DNA of 64,000 bases. Origin: Leucobacter sp. Psy1. Its GTDB lineage: Bacteria > Actinomycetota > Actinomycetes > Actinomycetales > Microbacteriaceae. The stretch covers positions 1,798,001 through 1,862,000 of the forward strand of contig NZ_CP083692.1 in assembly GCF_020096995.1 (NCBI RefSeq), in the 5' to 3' direction. The notes beneath the pieces are model-generated. The model saw nothing but the letters and a program-made list of their open reading frames with translations. It did not search any database and was not told the origin of the DNA. The position numbers were made by a program, and so were the translations under genes. Positions 47,180-55,818 of this stretch are shown here, piece by piece. Numbering within the stretch: the first letter of the stretch is position 1; each line of letters starts with the position of its first letter.

Positions 47180-49762
47180 CTACCGATCGCCGGCCTGTTT
47201 GCGGAACATGCTCTCGTCGAGCGCCTCCGCGAGCGCACGTCTCGCCGCCTCTGAACCGGAGACGGCATCGCCGTCGCCGGCGCCGTCGCTCGACGAGGAG
47301 GCCGCCCCCTCACCGCCGCCGTTCTCGGTCGCTCCCTGGGGAGCGTCCGCGCGGGTCGTCGGCACGGAGACGCGCCGGCTCCGGCCGCGGCCCCGCGAGG
47401 GCGCCGGCGGCTCAGGGAGCGCCTCGAGGATCGAATCGAGCAATCCGAGCGAGTTACCGCCCTCCTCCCGCGCACTGACGGCCTCGGGTCGCCTGCCCGA
47501 TCGCTCCTGGCGGTCCCGGTTCCCGGCGCGGTCCGAGCGATCCGAACCGGCTGCACCCGATGACGCATCGCGGTCGTCACGGCGGCCAGCAGACGACGCT
47601 CGTCTGGCACCTCCGCGATCCGACTCGGCGTCGTTCGCCTCATCGGTGAACGCGCCGACCCGCCCGGTACGGTTCGCGGCCGCGCCGGGGGCGTCGGCGT
47701 TCACCTGAACCTGCCCCTCGTCTGCCGCGCGCGGGCCGGCGGCGTCGAGCGCCTCGCCGGCCTGCTTCGCCGCCTGAAGCGTCGACGCGGCGACCTGCGC
47801 GAGCATGTTCTTGGCTCCGTCACTGATGGCGTGCGCCTGGCTGTGCTGCTGCTGGCTCTGCGAGGACTTGCTCGTGTTCTGACGCTTGCCGCCGCCTCGG
47901 GACCCGTTCCCGCCGCCGTTCCGCGACTTCGAAACGGGCTCGTGGTGCACGATGAGTCCGCGGCCGGCGCAGGTCTCGCAGGGCTCGCTGAACGACTCGA
48001 GCAGGCCGAGCCCCAGCTTCTTCCGGGTCATCTGGACGAGGCCGAGCGACGTGACCTCGGCGACCTGGTGCTTCGTCCGGTCGCGGCCGAGGCACTCCAC
48101 CAGGCGGCGGAGCACGAGGTCGCGGTTCGACTCGAGCACCATGTCGATGAAGTCAATGACGATGATGCCGCCCACGTCGCGCAGGCGCAGCTGCCGGACG
48201 ATCTCCTCGGCGGCCTCCAGGTTGTTCTTCGTCACGGTCTCCTCGAGGTTGCCCCCTGAACCGACGAACTTGCCCGTGTTCACATCGATCACGGTCATCG
48301 CCTCGGTGCGGTCGATCACCAGCGAACCGCCCGAGGGCAGCCACACCTTTCGATCGAGCGCCTTCGCGATCTGCTCGGTCACCCGGTACTCGTCGAAGAC
48401 ATCGCGATCGCCGGAGTACCGATCCACGCGCTCCAACAGGTCGGGAGCGACCTGCGACAGGTAGTCCTCGATCACGCCGTAGGTCTCCTCGCCGGAGATC
48501 ACGAGTCGGTGGAAGTCCTCGTTGAAGACATCGCGGATGATCTTGATGAGCATGTCGGGCTCCGAGTGCAGCAGCACCGGACCCCCGCCCTTCTCGGTCC
48601 GCTTCTGGATCGACTCCCACTGCCTGGCCAGGCGCTGCACGTCGTGGGTCAGCTGATCCTCCGTCGCACCCTCTGCCGCGGTGCGCACGATGACACCGGC
48701 ACCCGACGGCAGCACCTCCTTGAGGATCTTCTTGAGGCGCGCACGTTCGGTATCGGGCAGCTTCCGGGAGATTCCGTTCATCGCCCCACCTGGCACATAC
48801 ACCAGGAAGCGGCCGGGGAGCGAGATCTGACTCGTCAGGCGGGCGCCCTTGTGGCCGACCGGATCCTTCGTCACCTGCACGAGCACCGGATCGCCCGGCT
48901 TCAGCGCATTCTCGATCTTCCGGGCGGTGTTGCCGCCCTCGAACTCAGACCAGTCGACCTCACCGGAGTAGAGCACGGCATTGCGACCACGGCCGATGTC
49001 GACGAACGCGGCCTCCATGCTCGGAAGCACGTTCTGCACGCGGCCGAGATAGACGTTGCCGATGATCGACGTCTCACTCGAGCGGGCCACGTAGTGCTCC
49101 ACGAGCACTCGGTCCTCGAGCACGCCGATCTGGATTCGGTCGGGCGTCGCCCGAACCACCATCTCCCGATCCACGGCCTCGCGGCGCGCCAGGAACTCGG
49201 ACTCGGTGATGACCATGCGCCGACGGCCGGCATCGCGGCCATCGCGGCGGCGCTGCTTCTTCGCCTCGAGCCGGGTCGACCCCTTCACCTTCTGCGGCTC
49301 CGTGACGACGGGGGCCTGGGTCTGCTGCGGCTGGCGCTTCTTCCGCGCGTCTCCCCCATCAGCGGTGTCGGATCCCCGCCGACGGTTGCGACGTCGCGAC
49401 GAACCCTCATCGCGGTCGTCCTCGTCGTCGCGGGCCTCGCGGCCGACACTGCCCTCGCTGCGGAGTTCACGATCGAGCAGGTCGTCGAGTTCGCGCAGCT
49501 CACTGCGCCGCGACCGCGGAGCGACCGGCGGCACGTCAGGTGCCAGGAAGACGAGCTTCGTCGTCGCCTTGAACTTCTCCGCTGCCGTCAGTTCGCGCGG
49601 CGGCTCAGGAGCCGTCGTCTCGGGCTCGGCTTCGGCGGACTGGACTCCGGTGGACTGGGCTCCGGTGGTCTCCGCTGCTGATGTGGACTCGACGGACTCG
49701 GTCGCATCGTTCGCTTCGGTGACCTCCGGGGTCTCTGCTGTGCTGTGTGCTTCATTCACCAT
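47180..49762 (-). CDS. rne: ribonuclease E/G
   Basis: The main endoribonuclease of mRNA decay and rRNA/tRNA processing. The 860-residue protein has an acidic, basic-patched disordered N-terminal extension (about 1-205), then the catalytic core: S1 domain (IGNVYLGRVQNVLPSMEAAFVDIGRGRNAVL), 5' sensor, DNase I-like region with VIDVNTGKFVG and FIDMVLESNR, and the zinc-link CETCAGRG near 615. The disordered C-terminal region is Gly/Gln/Arg-rich. This extension-core-extension plan is typical of actinobacterial RNase E/G. The 282 bases upstream to 50045 hold its leader; I see no convincing promoter. Confidence 0.97.
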   Translation of the reverse strand: MVNEAHSTAETPEVTEANDATESVESTSAAETTGAQSTGVQSAEAEPETTAPEPPRELTAAEKFKATTKLVFLAPDVPPVAPRSRRSELRELDDLLDRELRSEGSVGREARDDEDDRDEGSSRRRNRRRGSDTADGGDARKKRQPQQTQAPVVTEPQKVKGSTRLEAKKQRRRDGRDAGRRRMVITESEFLARREAVDREMVVRATPDRIQIGVLEDRVLVEHYVARSSETSIIGNVYLGRVQNVLPSMEAAFVDIGRGRNAVLYSGEVDWSEFEGGNTARKIENALKPGDPVLVQVTKDPVGHKGARLTSQISLPGRFLVYVPGGAMNGISRKLPDTERARLKKILKEVLPSGAGVIVRTAAEGATEDQLTHDVQRLARQWESIQKRTEKGGGPVLLHSEPDMLIKIIRDVFNEDFHRLVISGEETYGVIEDYLSQVAPDLLERVDRYSGDRDVFDEYRVTEQIAKALDRKVWLPSGGSLVIDRTEAMTVIDVNTGKFVGSGGNLEETVTKNNLEAAEEIVRQLRLRDVGGIIVIDFIDMVLESNRDLVLRRLVECLGRDRTKHQVAEVTSLGLVQMTRKKLGLGLLESFSEPCETCAGRGLIVHHEPVSKSRNGGGNGSRGGGKRQNTSKSSQSQQQHSQAHAISDGAKNMLAQVAASTLQAAKQAGEALDAAGPRAADEGQVQVNADAPGAAANRTGRVGAFTDEANDAESDRGGARRASSAGRRDDRDASSGAAGSDRSDRAGNRDRQERSGRRPEAVSAREEGGNSLGLLDSILEALPEPPAPSRGRGRSRRVSVPTTRADAPQGATENGGGEGAASSSSDGAGDGDAVSGSEAARRALAEALDESMFRKQAGDR

Positions 49763-50044
49763 CGCTGGTGTGCTCCTCAGTACCCGAGCGCCCTCGCGGT
49801 GCGTTCGGGGAATCTTCTCGTGCGGCTGGGCCGCGAATCCTGTGCTCCGCGGAGCTCGTGCTCCACGGTCGGTCGTTCTTCGACCGGCGACCGCCTTCGG
49901 GGCGGTCCAAACCTCTGTGCGTCCCGCTGATATGTGCGGTTCGACGGTCTCATTATGTCACGTCCCGACCGGAATGCTCGTGCACGCGCTCCAACTGCCC
50001 GGTGAGGTCGGCGCCTCATGCAATACGCAGCGGGACTGAGTACG

Positions 50045-50665
50045 ATGCGGCTCATGACGTTCGATTCCGTGCGCCCCCGCAGACCGGTCGGGTTCGCGAT
50101 CCTCACCATCGTTCTCGGCGCGATCGGCTGGTTCGCCGCCTTCGAGTTGCTCACCGAGTACATGAAGACGCTGAGCAACCCCGACTACGCCCCGAACTGC
50201 AACATCAGCATTCTCGTGACCTGCGGACCAAACATGGACTCCTGGCAGGGATCCATCCTGGGGTTCAGCAACACGATCATCGGAGTGAGCGCCTTCATCG
50301 CGCCGATCGCGGTCGGCGTGGCACTGCTGGCCGGTGCCACCTTCGCTCGGTGGTTCTGGATCACCTACCGGATCGGCCTGTCACTCGGGTTCGCATTCAT
50401 CCTCTGGCTCTCATACCAGAGCGTGTTCTCCCTCGGCACGCTGTGCCCGTGGTGCATGGTGGTCTGGTCGGTCATGACACCGCTCTTCTGGTTCACCGTC
50501 TTCCGCCCGGAGGGAGTCGGCGACGTCCCCACGAGTGAGACGACGGCCAGACGCTTCGGCGAGCTCCACTCGTGGGCATGGGTCTTCGTGGTGGTGACGT
50601 TCATCGTGATCGCGGCCGTGGCGCAGTTCCGCCTCGACTGGATCGCGGAGTTCACCCGCCCGTAG
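50045..50665 (+). CDS. vitamin K epoxide reductase family protein
   Basis: An integral membrane quinone-coupled thiol oxidoreductase that reoxidises DsbA-like proteins. The 206 residues contain about five membrane segments. The active-site CPWC is near residue 137, and the loop cysteines are CNISILVTC near 52. No DsbA-like partner is adjacent. ATG at 50045 is chosen; ATG at 50054 is the alternative. Its 3' end overlaps the convergent coaE by 14 bases. Confidence 0.93.
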   Translation: MRLMTFDSVRPRRPVGFAILTIVLGAIGWFAAFELLTEYMKTLSNPDYAPNCNISILVTCGPNMDSWQGSILGFSNTIIGVSAFIAPIAVGVALLAGATFARWFWITYRIGLSLGFAFILWLSYQSVFSLGTLCPWCMVVWSVMTPLFWFTVFRPEGVGDVPTSETTARRFGELHSWAWVFVVVTFIVIAAVAQFRLDWIAEFTRP

Positions 50666-51281
50666 TGCCGCGCCGCGTGACCAGCCCTGCACGGATGTCG
50701 CTCCACAGCGCATCGGTCGCGGCGAGCGTCTCGGCCTCGGTTCCGCCCGTGTCGATGACCACATCGGCTACGGCACGCCGCTCGGCGTTGGAGGCCTGAC
50801 TCGCGAGGCGCCGATCCGCCTCCTCGGGGGTCATCCCCCGAATCGAGACGAGACGCTCGCGCCTGACGTCATCCGCGGCCTCGGCGACGACCACGAGGTC
50901 CCACGGCAGCGTCGCGTCACTCTCGACGAGGAGCGGGATCTCATAGACGACGACGGCATCGGGATCGTTGGCGGTGACCGCATCGACGCGAACGCGGGCG
51001 AGACGACGCACCTCCGGGTGCACGATCGCGTTGAGTCGCTCGAGCTGCTCGGGATCACCGAACACCCGCTGCCCGAGCGCGGGGCGGTCGAGCGTACCGT
51101 CAGCCGCGATCACTTCGGCACCGAACGCTTCCCGGATCCCGGCCAGCCCAGGACTCTCGGGCTCCACAGCGTCCCGTGCGAGCTGATCCGCGTCGATCCG
51201 CGTGGCTCCGAGCGCTTCGAGACGGCGTCCGATCGTTGATTTCCCTGCGGCGATGCCGCCGGTCAGTCCGATGAGTGGCAT
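50652..51281 (-). CDS. coaE: dephospho-CoA kinase
   Basis: Phosphorylates dephospho-CoA in the last step of coenzyme A synthesis. Walker A is GLTGGIAAGKST near residue 5. DADQLARDAVEP, LNAIVHPEVRR and YEIPLLVES are family blocks. It is a stand-alone 209-residue CoaE without the C-terminal GrpB-like fusion seen in mycobacteria. rpsA is upstream on the same strand, separated by the plus-strand DUF4126 gene. Confidence 0.95.
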   Translation of the reverse strand: MPLIGLTGGIAAGKSTIGRRLEALGATRIDADQLARDAVEPESPGLAGIREAFGAEVIAADGTLDRPALGQRVFGDPEQLERLNAIVHPEVRRLARVRVDAVTANDPDAVVVYEIPLLVESDATLPWDLVVVAEAADDVRRERLVSIRGMTPEEADRRLASQASNAERRAVADVVIDTGGTEAETLAATDALWSDIRAGLVTRRGTTGG

Positions 51282-51352
51282 AGAGCGACTCTATCGCCAG
51301 AGGCGGATCCGGTTCGACGTTCGTAGACTGGGGGTCTGCGGAGAGGAGCCAC

Positions 51353-51964
51353 ATGGTTGAGGTCATCGCGGGCATAGTGCTCGCCATCGCTGCCGGGCTC
51401 AACGCTTACATTCCGCTGCTCGGCGTCGCTCTTCTCGCCCGCTTCACTCCGCTCATCGTGCTCCCCGAGAACTGGGCATGGCTCGAAGTCGACTGGGTGA
51501 TGTGGCTGCTCGGCGGCCTGCTCGCCCTCGAGATGCTCGTCGACAAGTTCCCCGTCCTCGACACGATCAATGACGTGCTGCAGACCGTCGTGCGGCCGGC
51601 ATCGGGCGGCATGGTGTTCTCGATCGGCGTGGCGAGCGAAACCGCTGCCGTCAGCGACCCGCAAGCCTTCCTGTCATCCGAGGCCGTGTGGCCGTTCCTC
51701 ATCGGGATCGCCGTCGCGTTCGTCCCGCACGTGCTCAAGGCACTGGTGCGCCCCGTCCTGAACGTCGTCACCGCCGGTGCAGGCGCCGCGGTCACCAGCG
51801 TCGCGGAGGACATCGGCGCAGGAGCACTGACGATACTCGCACTGGTCGCACCGGTGATCGCGCTCGGTGCGGCGGGAGCAGTGCTGGTGCTGCTGATTCG
51901 CCGCATGCGCCGCGTACTCCAACAGCGGCGCGACGCTCGCGCCGCACGCGCTGCAGCCGACTGA
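51353..51964 (+). CDS. DUF4126 membrane protein
   Basis: A 203-residue membrane protein with about four or five hydrophobic segments. The start GIVLAIAAGLNAYIPLLGVALLAR and the VRPASGGMVFSIGVAS block are typical of DUF4126, a family without known function. The C-terminus is a short Arg/Ala-rich tail. The gene lies between two minus-strand genes. Confidence 0.88.
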   Translation: MVEVIAGIVLAIAAGLNAYIPLLGVALLARFTPLIVLPENWAWLEVDWVMWLLGGLLALEMLVDKFPVLDTINDVLQTVVRPASGGMVFSIGVASETAAVSDPQAFLSSEAVWPFLIGIAVAFVPHVLKALVRPVLNVVTAGAGAAVTSVAEDIGAGALTILALVAPVIALGAAGAVLVLLIRRMRRVLQQRRDARAARAAAD

Positions 51965-52011
51965 GACGACTGCGCGAGTCCTCTCGACGGAGGACCTTGC
52001 CCGTAACGGCC

Positions 52012-52047
52012 GCAGGCCCGACCCCGAATGAACGGGACCGGGCCTGC
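52012..52047. terminator. likely bidirectional terminator between DUF4126 gene and rpsA
   Basis: GCAGGCCCG (52012-52020) pairs with CGGGCCTGC (52039-52047), and an inner CCCCG/CGGGA extension is partly paired. It sits between two convergent stop codons. There is no clear T-run. Confidence 0.55.
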
Positions 52048-52066
52048 GCAGCAACGCTTCTCGGGG

Positions 52067-53524
52067 TTAGTTGCCCTCGAGCTGCGCCTTCAGAGCGGCA
52101 AGCGCCTCGTCGTCCGCGAGAGCGCCGGCCGAAGCCGCATCGCTCGCGAAGTTCGAGTTGCTCGACGACGACTCCTGCTTGGGAGCGGCGATCTCCTCGT
52201 TGAGGGAAGCGGCGACCTGCGCCTTGTGGGCCTCCCAGCGCTCCTGGGCAGCAGCGTACTCCTGCTCCCACTTCTCGCGCTGCGACTCGAAGCCTTCCTT
52301 CCACTCCTGGGTCTCCGGATCGAAGCCCTCGGGGTACTTGTACTCGCCGTTCTCGTCGTACTCGGTCGTCATGCCGTAGAGCGCCGGATCGAACTCGGTG
52401 CCCTCGGGGTCGACGCCCTCGTTCGCCTGCTTGAGGCTGAGCGAGATGCGGCGGCGATCCAGATCGATGTCGATGATCTTGACGAACACCTTCTGGCCGG
52501 CCTGGACGACCTGCTCGGCGAGCTCGACGTGCTGGCCCGAGAGCTCGGAGATGTGCACGAGGCCCTCGATGCCGTCCGCAACGCGCACGAATGCACCGAA
52601 CGGAACGAGCTTGGTGACGACGCCCGGGGCGATCTGGCCGATCGCGTGGGTACGGGCGAAGACCTGCCACGGGTCCTCCTGCGTCGCCTTCAGCGACAGC
52701 GAGACGCGCTCGCGGTCCATCTCGACGGACAGCACCTCGACCGTAACCTCCTGGCCCACCTCGACGACGTCCGAAGCGTGCTCGATGTGCTTCCAGCTGA
52801 GCTCCGAGACGTGCACGAGGCCGTCGACGCCGCCCAGGTCGACGAACGCACCGAAGTTGACGATCGACGAGATGACGCCCTTGCGCACCTGGCCGGGCTT
52901 GAGCTCGGCGAGGAAGGACGAACGGGTCGCGGACTGCGTCTCCTCGAGGAGAGCGCGGCGCGAGAGGACCACGTTGTTGCGGTTCTTGTCGAGCTCGAGG
53001 ATCTTGGCCTCGATCTCCTGACCCAGGTAGGGGGTGAGGTCGCGGACGCGGCGGAGCTCGATGAGCGAAGCCGGCAGGAAGCCGCGAAGGCCGATGTCAA
53101 CGATGAGGCCGCCCTTGACGACCTCGATGACGGTGCCGGTGACGACGCCGTCGTTCTCCTTGATGCGCTCCACGTCGCCCCAAGCGCGCTCGTACTGCGC
53201 ACGCTTCTTCGACAGGATGAGGCGACCTTCCTTGTCCTCCTTCTGGAGCACGAGTGCCTCGACGGAGTCGCCGACCTGAACGACCTCATCGGGGTTCACG
53301 TCGTGCTTGATGGACAGCTCGCGCGAGGGGATGACGCCCTCGGTCTTGTAACCGACGTCGAGGAGCACCTCGTCGCGGTCGATCTTGACTACGGTGCCCT
53401 CGATGAGATCACCGTCGTTGAAGAACTTCAGCGTCTTCTCGACCGCGGCAAGGAAGTCGTCGGCAGAGCCGATATCGTTGATCGCGACCTGCTTGTTTGC
53501 CTTTTCGGTCGTTGCGTTCGTCAT
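52067..53524 (-). CDS. rpsA: 30S ribosomal protein S1
   Basis: Binds mRNA on the small subunit. The 485 residues contain four S1 RNA-binding repeats: about 35-105, 120-190, 205-275 and 290-365, recognised by GTVVKIDRDEVLLDVGYKTEGVIP and later FGAFVDLGGVDGLVHVSELSW and FGAFVRVADGIEGLVHISELSG. The C-terminus is acidic and disordered. ATG at 53524 has GGAGA eight bases upstream; an ATG at 53548 is less likely. Confidence 0.97.
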   Translation of the reverse strand: MTNATTEKANKQVAINDIGSADDFLAAVEKTLKFFNDGDLIEGTVVKIDRDEVLLDVGYKTEGVIPSRELSIKHDVNPDEVVQVGDSVEALVLQKEDKEGRLILSKKRAQYERAWGDVERIKENDGVVTGTVIEVVKGGLIVDIGLRGFLPASLIELRRVRDLTPYLGQEIEAKILELDKNRNNVVLSRRALLEETQSATRSSFLAELKPGQVRKGVISSIVNFGAFVDLGGVDGLVHVSELSWKHIEHASDVVEVGQEVTVEVLSVEMDRERVSLSLKATQEDPWQVFARTHAIGQIAPGVVTKLVPFGAFVRVADGIEGLVHISELSGQHVELAEQVVQAGQKVFVKIIDIDLDRRRISLSLKQANEGVDPEGTEFDPALYGMTTEYDENGEYKYPEGFDPETQEWKEGFESQREKWEQEYAAAQERWEAHKAQVAASLNEEIAAPKQESSSSNSNFASDAASAGALADDEALAALKAQLEGN

Positions 53525-53623
53525 GTAATTGGTCTCCAGAATGGACATGGAATCGGGCGGCTCCCGGCAAGTGCCTGCGAACCGCGCTCGGACAGGGTTG
53601 AATCGCCACAGTAGCGACGCTCA

Positions 53624-53652
53624 AGCTTACCTCGCGACACGCCCGAACTCAA
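53624..53652 (-). promoter_or_regulatory. candidate rpsA promoter
   Basis: On the minus strand, TTGAGT (53647-53652) and TAAGCT (53624-53629) are separated by 17 bases. The leader would be about 100 bases. Confidence 0.5.
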
Positions 53653-53686
53653 ACGTCCGCGCGCCGCGCGCCGGCGATCCGGCTCG

Positions 53687-53709
53687 GTCGGACCGACTCG
53701 GTCGGTCGG
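53687..53709. promoter_or_regulatory. GTCGG repeat cluster, possible operator
   Basis: An 11-base near-palindrome with GTCGG/CCGAC arms (53687-53697) is followed by two overlapping GTCGG units (53701-53709). It lies between the divergent rpsA and XRE-PP2C promoters. Confidence 0.3.
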
Positions 53710-53787
53710 AACACTGACGGACCGATCCCCCTCAGCATCCCCGCATGGACTGATGTCACCGATACTTCCCATACATTGCGAGGTATT

Positions 53788-53803
53788 TGTTACACTGTGG
53801 TCA
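53788..53803 (+). promoter_or_regulatory. extended -10 promoter giving a leaderless transcript
   Basis: TG-T-TACACT forms an extended -10 element (53788-53796). The ATG at 53803 lies seven bases after it, the expected transcription start, and no Shine-Dalgarno sequence precedes the ATG. Confidence 0.5.
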
Positions 53804-54972
53804 TGTCACTGGTTCACCCGCAGCAACTCGTCGAGCGAGAGGCCTGGAGCGCGCCCGCGATCGGTCGGTCGATCCGCGCCCGCCGCCGCATGCTCGGGGT
53901 CTCGCAGGCCGAACTCGCCGCGCGCGTCGGCCGCAGTCGGAAGTGGGTCTCAGAGCTGGAGGGCGGCAGCACCTCCCCCGGCGTCGACGGAGTCGCCTTG
54001 GCCGCCGAAAGTCTAGGCATGGAGCTCACGCTGCGGCAGCTGGACGACATTCGCGCCGTCGGTGCTTCGCTGCCCGGGAGCTTCGAGCGACCGAACGAGG
54101 ACGCGTGGGGCGCCGAGGGCCCGCTCGCGTGGGTCATCGACGGTGCCACCCAGCCCGGTGAGACGGTGCAATCACTCGATGCGCGCACCTATGCGCATGC
54201 GCTCAGTCAGGCGGTCAGGGAGCGAGCAGCTGATACCGAGACTTCGCTCACGGAGATCCTCGCCGACGCGATCGATCGCGCGGCCACCTGGCCCGCCGCC
54301 GAACCGGGACCCGCCGCGACGGTCGCCATGGTGCGACGCTCCGGCTCCGGCTTCGAGTGGCTGGTGCTGGGCGACGCGGGTCTGCTCCTGCAGGCTGGAG
54401 GGCCGGGTGACAGCCACGTCAACGGTGGCGGCTTTCCCATCGGCGACCTGGGCGCCGGCGACATGAACGTCAGCGACCTGAGCGGCGGCGGCCTGGGCGG
54501 CAGTTCGCCGAGCCGAGGCGCCGTCGCCGGTCGCACTGCGGCCTCCCCCAGGCGTGTCACGCTGATCACCGATGACCGGCTGGCCTCGGTAGCCGTCGCC
54601 GAGCGAGAGGCACGCAAGCGTGCCAGGGCCGCGGGCGCCGATGCCGCCGAGATCGCCGAGCGATCCGCGGAGCTCTACCGCGCCGAACTCGCCATGCGCA
54701 ACCGTCCCGGCGGCTACTGGGTGGCTTCGGGGGCACCCGAGGCGGCACGGCACGCGCTGCACGGGTACGCGGATACGCTCGGCCCCGTACTGCTCGTCAG
54801 CGACGGCATGCTCGACGTGCTCGGGACCACCTCGCCCTGGCGGACGCGCCGGTCGGCGTTCACCAGCTGGGTGGAATCCCCGCCGGAAGAGTCCGTGGCG
54901 CGCGTGCGCGAGGCCCGTTCGGGCATCCCTGGCGCGAAAGTCGACGACGCGACGCTCGTGGTCGTGCGATGA
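53803..54972 (+). CDS. XRE-type HTH fused to PP2C-like phosphatase domain
   Basis: A 389-residue two-domain protein. Residues 18-75 form a HipB-like XRE helix-turn-helix (SQAELAARVGRSRKWVSELEGG). From about 88 to 389 the sequence follows a PP2C serine/threonine phosphatase: ERPNEDAW (Asp 100), AWVIDGATQ (Asp 113), ATVAMVRR...WLVLGDAGLLL, LLVSDGMLD and the closing DDATLVVV (Asp 381/382). A Gly/Asp-rich insertion (about 205-240) interrupts the middle. All acidic metal-ligand positions appear present, so phosphatase activity is plausible. The stop overlaps the next ATG (ATGA). Its role, perhaps DNA-linked signalling or stress defence, is unknown. Confidence 0.85.
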   Translation: MSLVHPQQLVEREAWSAPAIGRSIRARRRMLGVSQAELAARVGRSRKWVSELEGGSTSPGVDGVALAAESLGMELTLRQLDDIRAVGASLPGSFERPNEDAWGAEGPLAWVIDGATQPGETVQSLDARTYAHALSQAVRERAADTETSLTEILADAIDRAATWPAAEPGPAATVAMVRRSGSGFEWLVLGDAGLLLQAGGPGDSHVNGGGFPIGDLGAGDMNVSDLSGGGLGGSSPSRGAVAGRTAASPRRVTLITDDRLASVAVAEREARKRARAAGADAAEIAERSAELYRAELAMRNRPGGYWVASGAPEAARHALHGYADTLGPVLLVSDGMLDVLGTTSPWRTRRSAFTSWVESPPEESVARVREARSGIPGAKVDDATLVVVR

Positions 54973-55805
54973 CGACCGCGGCGGTGATCCTCGACTGGCT
55001 GGCTCGAGCCGGCACGGTCATCGCGATCGTCTCCTGGATCATCGTCTTCTCCAGGCGCCGCATCCGGCGATACCGGGTGCAGTCATTCTTCGGCGGAGAC
55101 CGCGTCGATGTGCTCCTTCCCCTGCGCACCCTCGACGGGCGGACGGCGGTCTCGGAACCCGACTTCATGACGGGTCTCGAGCTGCAGCGATTCCTCACGA
55201 GGTTCGGAATCGAGACGCGCTTCCGGTTCCTGCGCCCGCACGACCCCCTCCGCCTGGACACGCCGGGAACGATCGTCGTCTGCGGACCGAAGAACTCCGA
55301 TGAGGTCAGAAACGCGATGCGACGCGACCCCGTGCTCGCGTTCGAGGAGGACGCTCGGGGATGGACGTTGGAGGGCGGCGGGGTGCGCTATCGCTCCAAG
55401 AGCGATGCTGCAGCGGCACTGAACGAGTCGGCGGTGCGGGGTGACTCATCGACGCGAGCCGAATCGGCGGGACTGGGCGAGCCTACGACGCCGCCGGGCG
55501 AGCGGCCGAGTAATGCCGGGACAGCGGGCGACACGCGATCCGACATCGGGTACCTGTCGCGGACGCTGGAAGCCGTCGACGACGACCCGGAACGCGTCGT
55601 GGTCTGGATCGCCGGGGTCCACGCGCCGGGTTCCGCGATCATCGCCGACCGACTGTGCCGGACCCGGTCGATCCGCACGGCCCGCTCACTCGCCCCGGAA
55701 GGGCGCTTCTCCGCCGTCATCGGAGGCACCTATTCCGAGGATCCGCTCACGGTGCACACCTCGCAGCGGCTGTTCTTCGCGGCGCACCCGGCGGATCCGG
55801 CGTAA
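54969..55805 (+). CDS. membrane-anchored partner of the XRE-PP2C protein
   Basis: A 278-residue protein I cannot assign to a family. One N-terminal membrane segment (about 6-27) is followed by a basic stretch (SRRRIRRYR), so the bulk is probably cytoplasmic. Two parts look like alpha/beta nucleotide-binding strands and loops: TIVVCGPKNSDEVRNAM near 99 and VVVWIAGVHAPGSAIIADRL near 212, separated by a variable Ser/Gly/Ala-rich linker (about 145-190). Its ATG overlaps the stop of the XRE-PP2C gene, so the two products are made together. It ends 13 bases from the convergent polA. Confidence 0.78.
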   Translation: MTTAAVILDWLARAGTVIAIVSWIIVFSRRRIRRYRVQSFFGGDRVDVLLPLRTLDGRTAVSEPDFMTGLELQRFLTRFGIETRFRFLRPHDPLRLDTPGTIVVCGPKNSDEVRNAMRRDPVLAFEEDARGWTLEGGGVRYRSKSDAAAALNESAVRGDSSTRAESAGLGEPTTPPGERPSNAGTAGDTRSDIGYLSRTLEAVDDDPERVVVWIAGVHAPGSAIIADRLCRTRSIRTARSLAPEGRFSAVIGGTYSEDPLTVHTSQRLFFAAHPADPA

Positions 55806-55818
55806 TCCGGCACTCCTC

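Noticed and set aside
53525-53548. An upstream ATG start for ribosomal protein S1
   Set aside because: It would add eight residues not typical of S1 and has no Shine-Dalgarno, while ATG at 53524 has GGAGA at suitable spacing.
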